Source: Fennellomyces sp. T-0311 (lineage: Eukaryota > Mucoromycota > Mucoromycetes > Mucorales > Lichtheimiaceae). Taken from it: 64,000 nucleotides of DNA. The stretch is taken from contig JALLLT010000013.1 in NCBI GenBank assembly GCA_025266875.1, positions 372,001 through 436,000 of the forward strand. Reading direction: 5' to 3'. Made by a program: the position numbers and the translations under genes. Below, piece after piece: positions 60,979 through 64,000 of the stretch. How positions within the stretch are numbered: the stretch's first letter is position 1; each line of letters opens with the position of its first letter. Under the pieces are notes generated by a model that worked only from the letters and a program-made list of their open reading frames with translations, was not told the DNA's origin and did no database searches.

Positions 60979-63076
60979 GCCCTTTCCCCTCTTCTACAAT
61001 TCCATTTTATATATATCCAAGTTCTCTCTTTCTCCTTTTTGAATTGCTCTCTCTTTCCACAAACCATAGAGAGAAAAACCTGAAAAAACTATTTTCTCAT
61101 GTACATTCATCAATCCTAACCCCCACGCTATTATAAATGTATTTATAACCTGTATCCTTGGCGCCAGAACTAGGTTTTTTGTGAGGTTGCACGCAAACGT
61201 AAAAATAGTAGTACATGCTTAAAGCTAAATTTCGCAGATTACACAAAACGTGATTTCTCCCCCAGGCGTACGGGGGATTGCCTATTTTTATACATATACA
61301 GCCGCAGAGTATATAAGAAAAGAATCCACAATTTTGTATACGGACCAGCTAAAATACTACGATGCTAGAATTATTATGCGATCTTTTACTGCCAGGCTCT
61401 TCGATGTGATATTACCGCCATTTCACCACTGAAAAACACGTACGTAGATTGCCAATGCTGTGCGATAGTAGTAATCTGATGTGACTTGACGAATCAACTG
61501 ATGGGGGAGATGTAAGGTAACGTTTGCGAAGCCATAACATCATAGCTCCCACACTATCAGCATATGTAATAAAAAAAGTCGTTCATCGCGGTCATAAATA
61601 ATATAGTATAACCATTGTCAGATATTGGATATACCACAGTTCAGTAGTGCCAGAGTACCGATAATTTTAAAATAAGAGAATGAGAGGTGTAAATTTCTGT
61701 CGTAATTCTCCACCAGCGGTGGATGCAAGCCTCGTTTACGTCAAGCACCATATTTCACAAAACCAGGAACAAATCTGTCGCCAGAAACGCCATATAAGGT
61801 CACAATTTCATTGTAACAAGCCAGCAAAGTATCAATAAGTGCGTTCGTTGTGTGGATGCACGGAAATATTGTGCTACTTTTTATGTCGTTAATTCCACCA
61901 TACAACACTCGAACGCTTTTGTAGTGGTTTTCTCACATTTACACGTATACCAAATTCGCATATTGCCTTCACATTGGCGTATTAGGATATGCCATAATGC
62001 TAGCAAGCAAACTTGTTGCGTTTGCTTTGTACGCGATTTGCACATAAAAACGCAGATACAGCTTTCCGACCTATGTAGTACTGCGTTGGCATGAACAGCT
62101 GATGTACGATAATTTAGCTTTATTGCTTTTTACGTATATAATATCAAATAAAACTCATGCTAATATGAACGAATGACCGATATATTTCTCTTTAACCAGG
62201 CGTCATTGCAATTAACAGTCTAATGAAGCAGCTTCATTAGGTAGAGATATAGCATAATGAACCTGAGTTCTATTACGGCGCCACTAAAAGTGATAATAAT
62301 ATCAAGTGCTCGGTTTATTCCGTCGCACCAGTTGTGGCAGAGGGGGAACACGATACAAGCTTCGTTTTTTGCAGAGGCCCGTGGCCGGTGCACTTCAGTT
62401 GCCATATTTTCGAGGACAAACAGTACGTTTCAATAAAATAGTTTGAAGCAGTAATTGATCGAGTCTTTTCGTTATTGTCAACGTCGGAAGAGAAATGTAA
62501 GTACCATCACAGTGTCCCAAAGTTCTAGAGAGTGGAGTGACCTGCTCTAATGAAATGATGCAACTTGTCGCTTGTTGTCTTAATTCTGGTACTGTATGCC
62601 TCTTTCGAGCTCATTTTTTTTTATCAGACCTAAAACTAAGTATTTTAAAAGTAAGAGATTTCGTCACCTCCTTCACAAAGCCCATAAAGGCATACAATCG
62701 GATGTACCTCGATCACTTCGTATATACATATCTTGTCAGCGATTACAGTATTCTACACATATATCTTGTCACAGAGTTTTATATGCTTTTACGTATTAAG
62801 CGGCACAGTAGTAAACTACTGGATCAAGTGCTTTTTGACCTTATGGGATTGATTGGGCTCGTTCGAATAATTATATTAGACCAGAAGCTGATATATAGCC
62901 ATCACGCCTGCCATATCTACGTATAGCATCATAATTTGTGCACATCCATATTACTACCTCGTATCTACTACATATTAGACTCTCGCACAATTCATATAAC
63001 ATATTCCTGAACACAAGCAGCATGATGCTGTGAAATGACTTTTTTTTTAAGATTTCAAGCAACCAGTGCTTATGTT
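60979..63076. other. 2.1-kb spacer, no supported gene
   Basis: AT-rich convergent 3' spacer. Frames at 61852-62094 and 62537-62926 lack domain signal and splice partners. Confidence 0.45.
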
Positions 63077-64000
63077 ATTCCTTTTCTTCTACTTCTTCTG
63101 CGTCTCCTGCTTTTTCTGCTTTTTCTGCTTTTTCATCTTTTTTCGGTTTTTTGTTAGTTATTGTTAACGCAGAGGGAAGGTAAATCTCCGCTGCTTTTCG
63201 CTTGACCGATAAAATACCAGGTTCGCTGCGCGAACGGGTACGAAGATTGTCCTTAATCTGCGTTACGGTGTTTTTGACGATCAGCTATAATAAGTTAGAA
63301 TAAACTGATTACTGTATCAAACCGTCACAAACCTTCACTTTCAGTGTCAACTTTAGTATAGGAAATAGTTGTGCTGTGATCATATCTGCAGTGAGAGGTA
63401 TTTCATACTCTTCCGAGTTGATCAAGCGGCGAACATATCCCTGAGGACAATCCATAATGGTAACTTGCATTCTGGTACCTGAAAAATGAACTTAGTAGCT
63501 TGACTGAATAACTGGTAGAGAATAAGTTACTGTTCTCATTGATTGCAACGGCTTTCAACGTATGAGCGAGAGAGGCTTGGTTTCCTCCCTTTTGGACCGC
63601 TCTGGTCAGCATATCTTTTAATACTTTCGGCACATGCAGCTCTCGTTCCACGAGCTCCTTTTTGCCAACACCACCAAGATCCTCTCTTCCACATTCACCA
63701 ACTGCCAGATCCAAACCATCTTTCATCACCAAAAATCTGGTCGTACCGATGGCTTCTGGGCGTTAATTGGACTCATACCAGTTATCAAACGATGGTTGTT
63801 CACACGAACAAATGTTGATAGGCAGGTCCGATCTCTGATCTCATAAGTTAATAACAGACCACAAAGTTTAGCAAGCAAAATACCCACCGGCCAACCGTAG
63901 CGAAATCCTCAAAACAGCGGTCCAGATTTCTCCAACAGTGAAGTACGAAATCCATTTCGCTGCCGTTTCTGATCATCTCGTCCAAAGTGCTGTGACGATA
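63077..64000 (-). CDS. Unidentified gene, 5' end outside the window
   Basis: Not recognised. From the right edge the minus strand reads TLDEMIRNGSEMDFVLHCWR, CFEDFATVGR, then a phase-2 join to FLVMKDGLDLAVGECGREDL, VERELHVPKVLKDMLTRAVQ and LAHTLKAVAINEN. A next exon carries MQVTIMDCPQGYVRRLINSE and PLTADMITAQLFPILKLTLK, and the last reads LIVKNTVTQIKDNLRTRSRS. The C-terminus is a basic-acidic repeat (KAEKAEKAGDAEEVEEKE), probably a disordered nuclear tail. Charged helices and the Lys/Glu tail suggest a nuclear protein. Exon joins after the first are by inspection; the family could not be named. Confidence 0.6.

Noticed and set aside
1..64000. CRISPR arrays, insertion sequences, rRNA and a biosynthetic gene cluster
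   Set aside because: No regularly spaced repeats, transposase motifs, rRNA segments or polyketide/peptide synthase domains were seen; the genes are mostly unrelated housekeeping genes.

Overview
The window is nuclear DNA of a filamentous, probably early-diverging (Mucoromycota-like) fungus. Sequence evidence: genes are split by many short GT-AG introns (mostly about 50-70 nt), spacers between many genes are short, and the gene set is eukaryotic and fungal in character (mitochondrial ATP synthase subunit b, Cdc16, Sec24, TBP, kinesin-1, Urb2, Vam7, Ptc1). The phylum is inferred from the intron style and from a severin-type gelsolin plus an SRA-domain protein; it was not tested.

Layout, left to right: the end of a SMAP-type basic/acidic nuclear protein (+); ATP4 (-); a poorly supported stretch with one glutamine-rich hypothetical ORF; the exosome cofactor MPP6 (-); a tandem pair of GNAT acetyltransferase genes (+), the first a pseudogene; CDC16 (+); a choline/ethanolamine phosphotransferase (-) divergent from a Pcl/Clg1-like cyclin (+); an unidentified spliced gene (-); a three-repeat gelsolin/severin (-) divergent from an SRA-domain protein with an all-cysteine RING-like C-terminus (+); two D-amino-acid oxidases head to head (-, +), the second converging on a proline iminopeptidase (-) with 22 bp between stop codons; a 2.5-kb spacer; a telobox-Myb protein (+); SEC24 (+); URB2 (-); TBP (-) divergent from VAM7 (+); a 2.1-kb spacer; PTC1-like PP2C (+); an AKR7-like aldo/keto reductase (+); a 2-kb spacer; kinesin-1 heavy chain (-) divergent from dymeclin (+) across 205 bp; a small multi-pass membrane protein (-) divergent from a LEA-2 membrane protein (+) across a 266-bp spacer that carries a perfect CRE palindrome; a 2.1-kb spacer; and an unidentified gene (-) cut by the right edge.

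Most genes are single-copy housekeeping genes and do not form one pathway. Loose themes are secretion and trafficking (SEC24, VAM7, dymeclin, kinesin-1), nuclear and chromosome functions (SRA-RING protein, telobox protein, CDC16, TBP, URB2, MPP6) and peroxisomal D-amino-acid breakdown (two oxidases ending in different PTS1-like tripeptides). The best candidate for a little-described system is the SRA plus C4C4 RING-like protein, a possible minimal fungal counterpart of UHRF1. The lineage-specific changes seen are the decayed/intact GNAT pair and the diverged oxidase pair. No mobile element, CRISPR array, rRNA or convincing tRNA was found.
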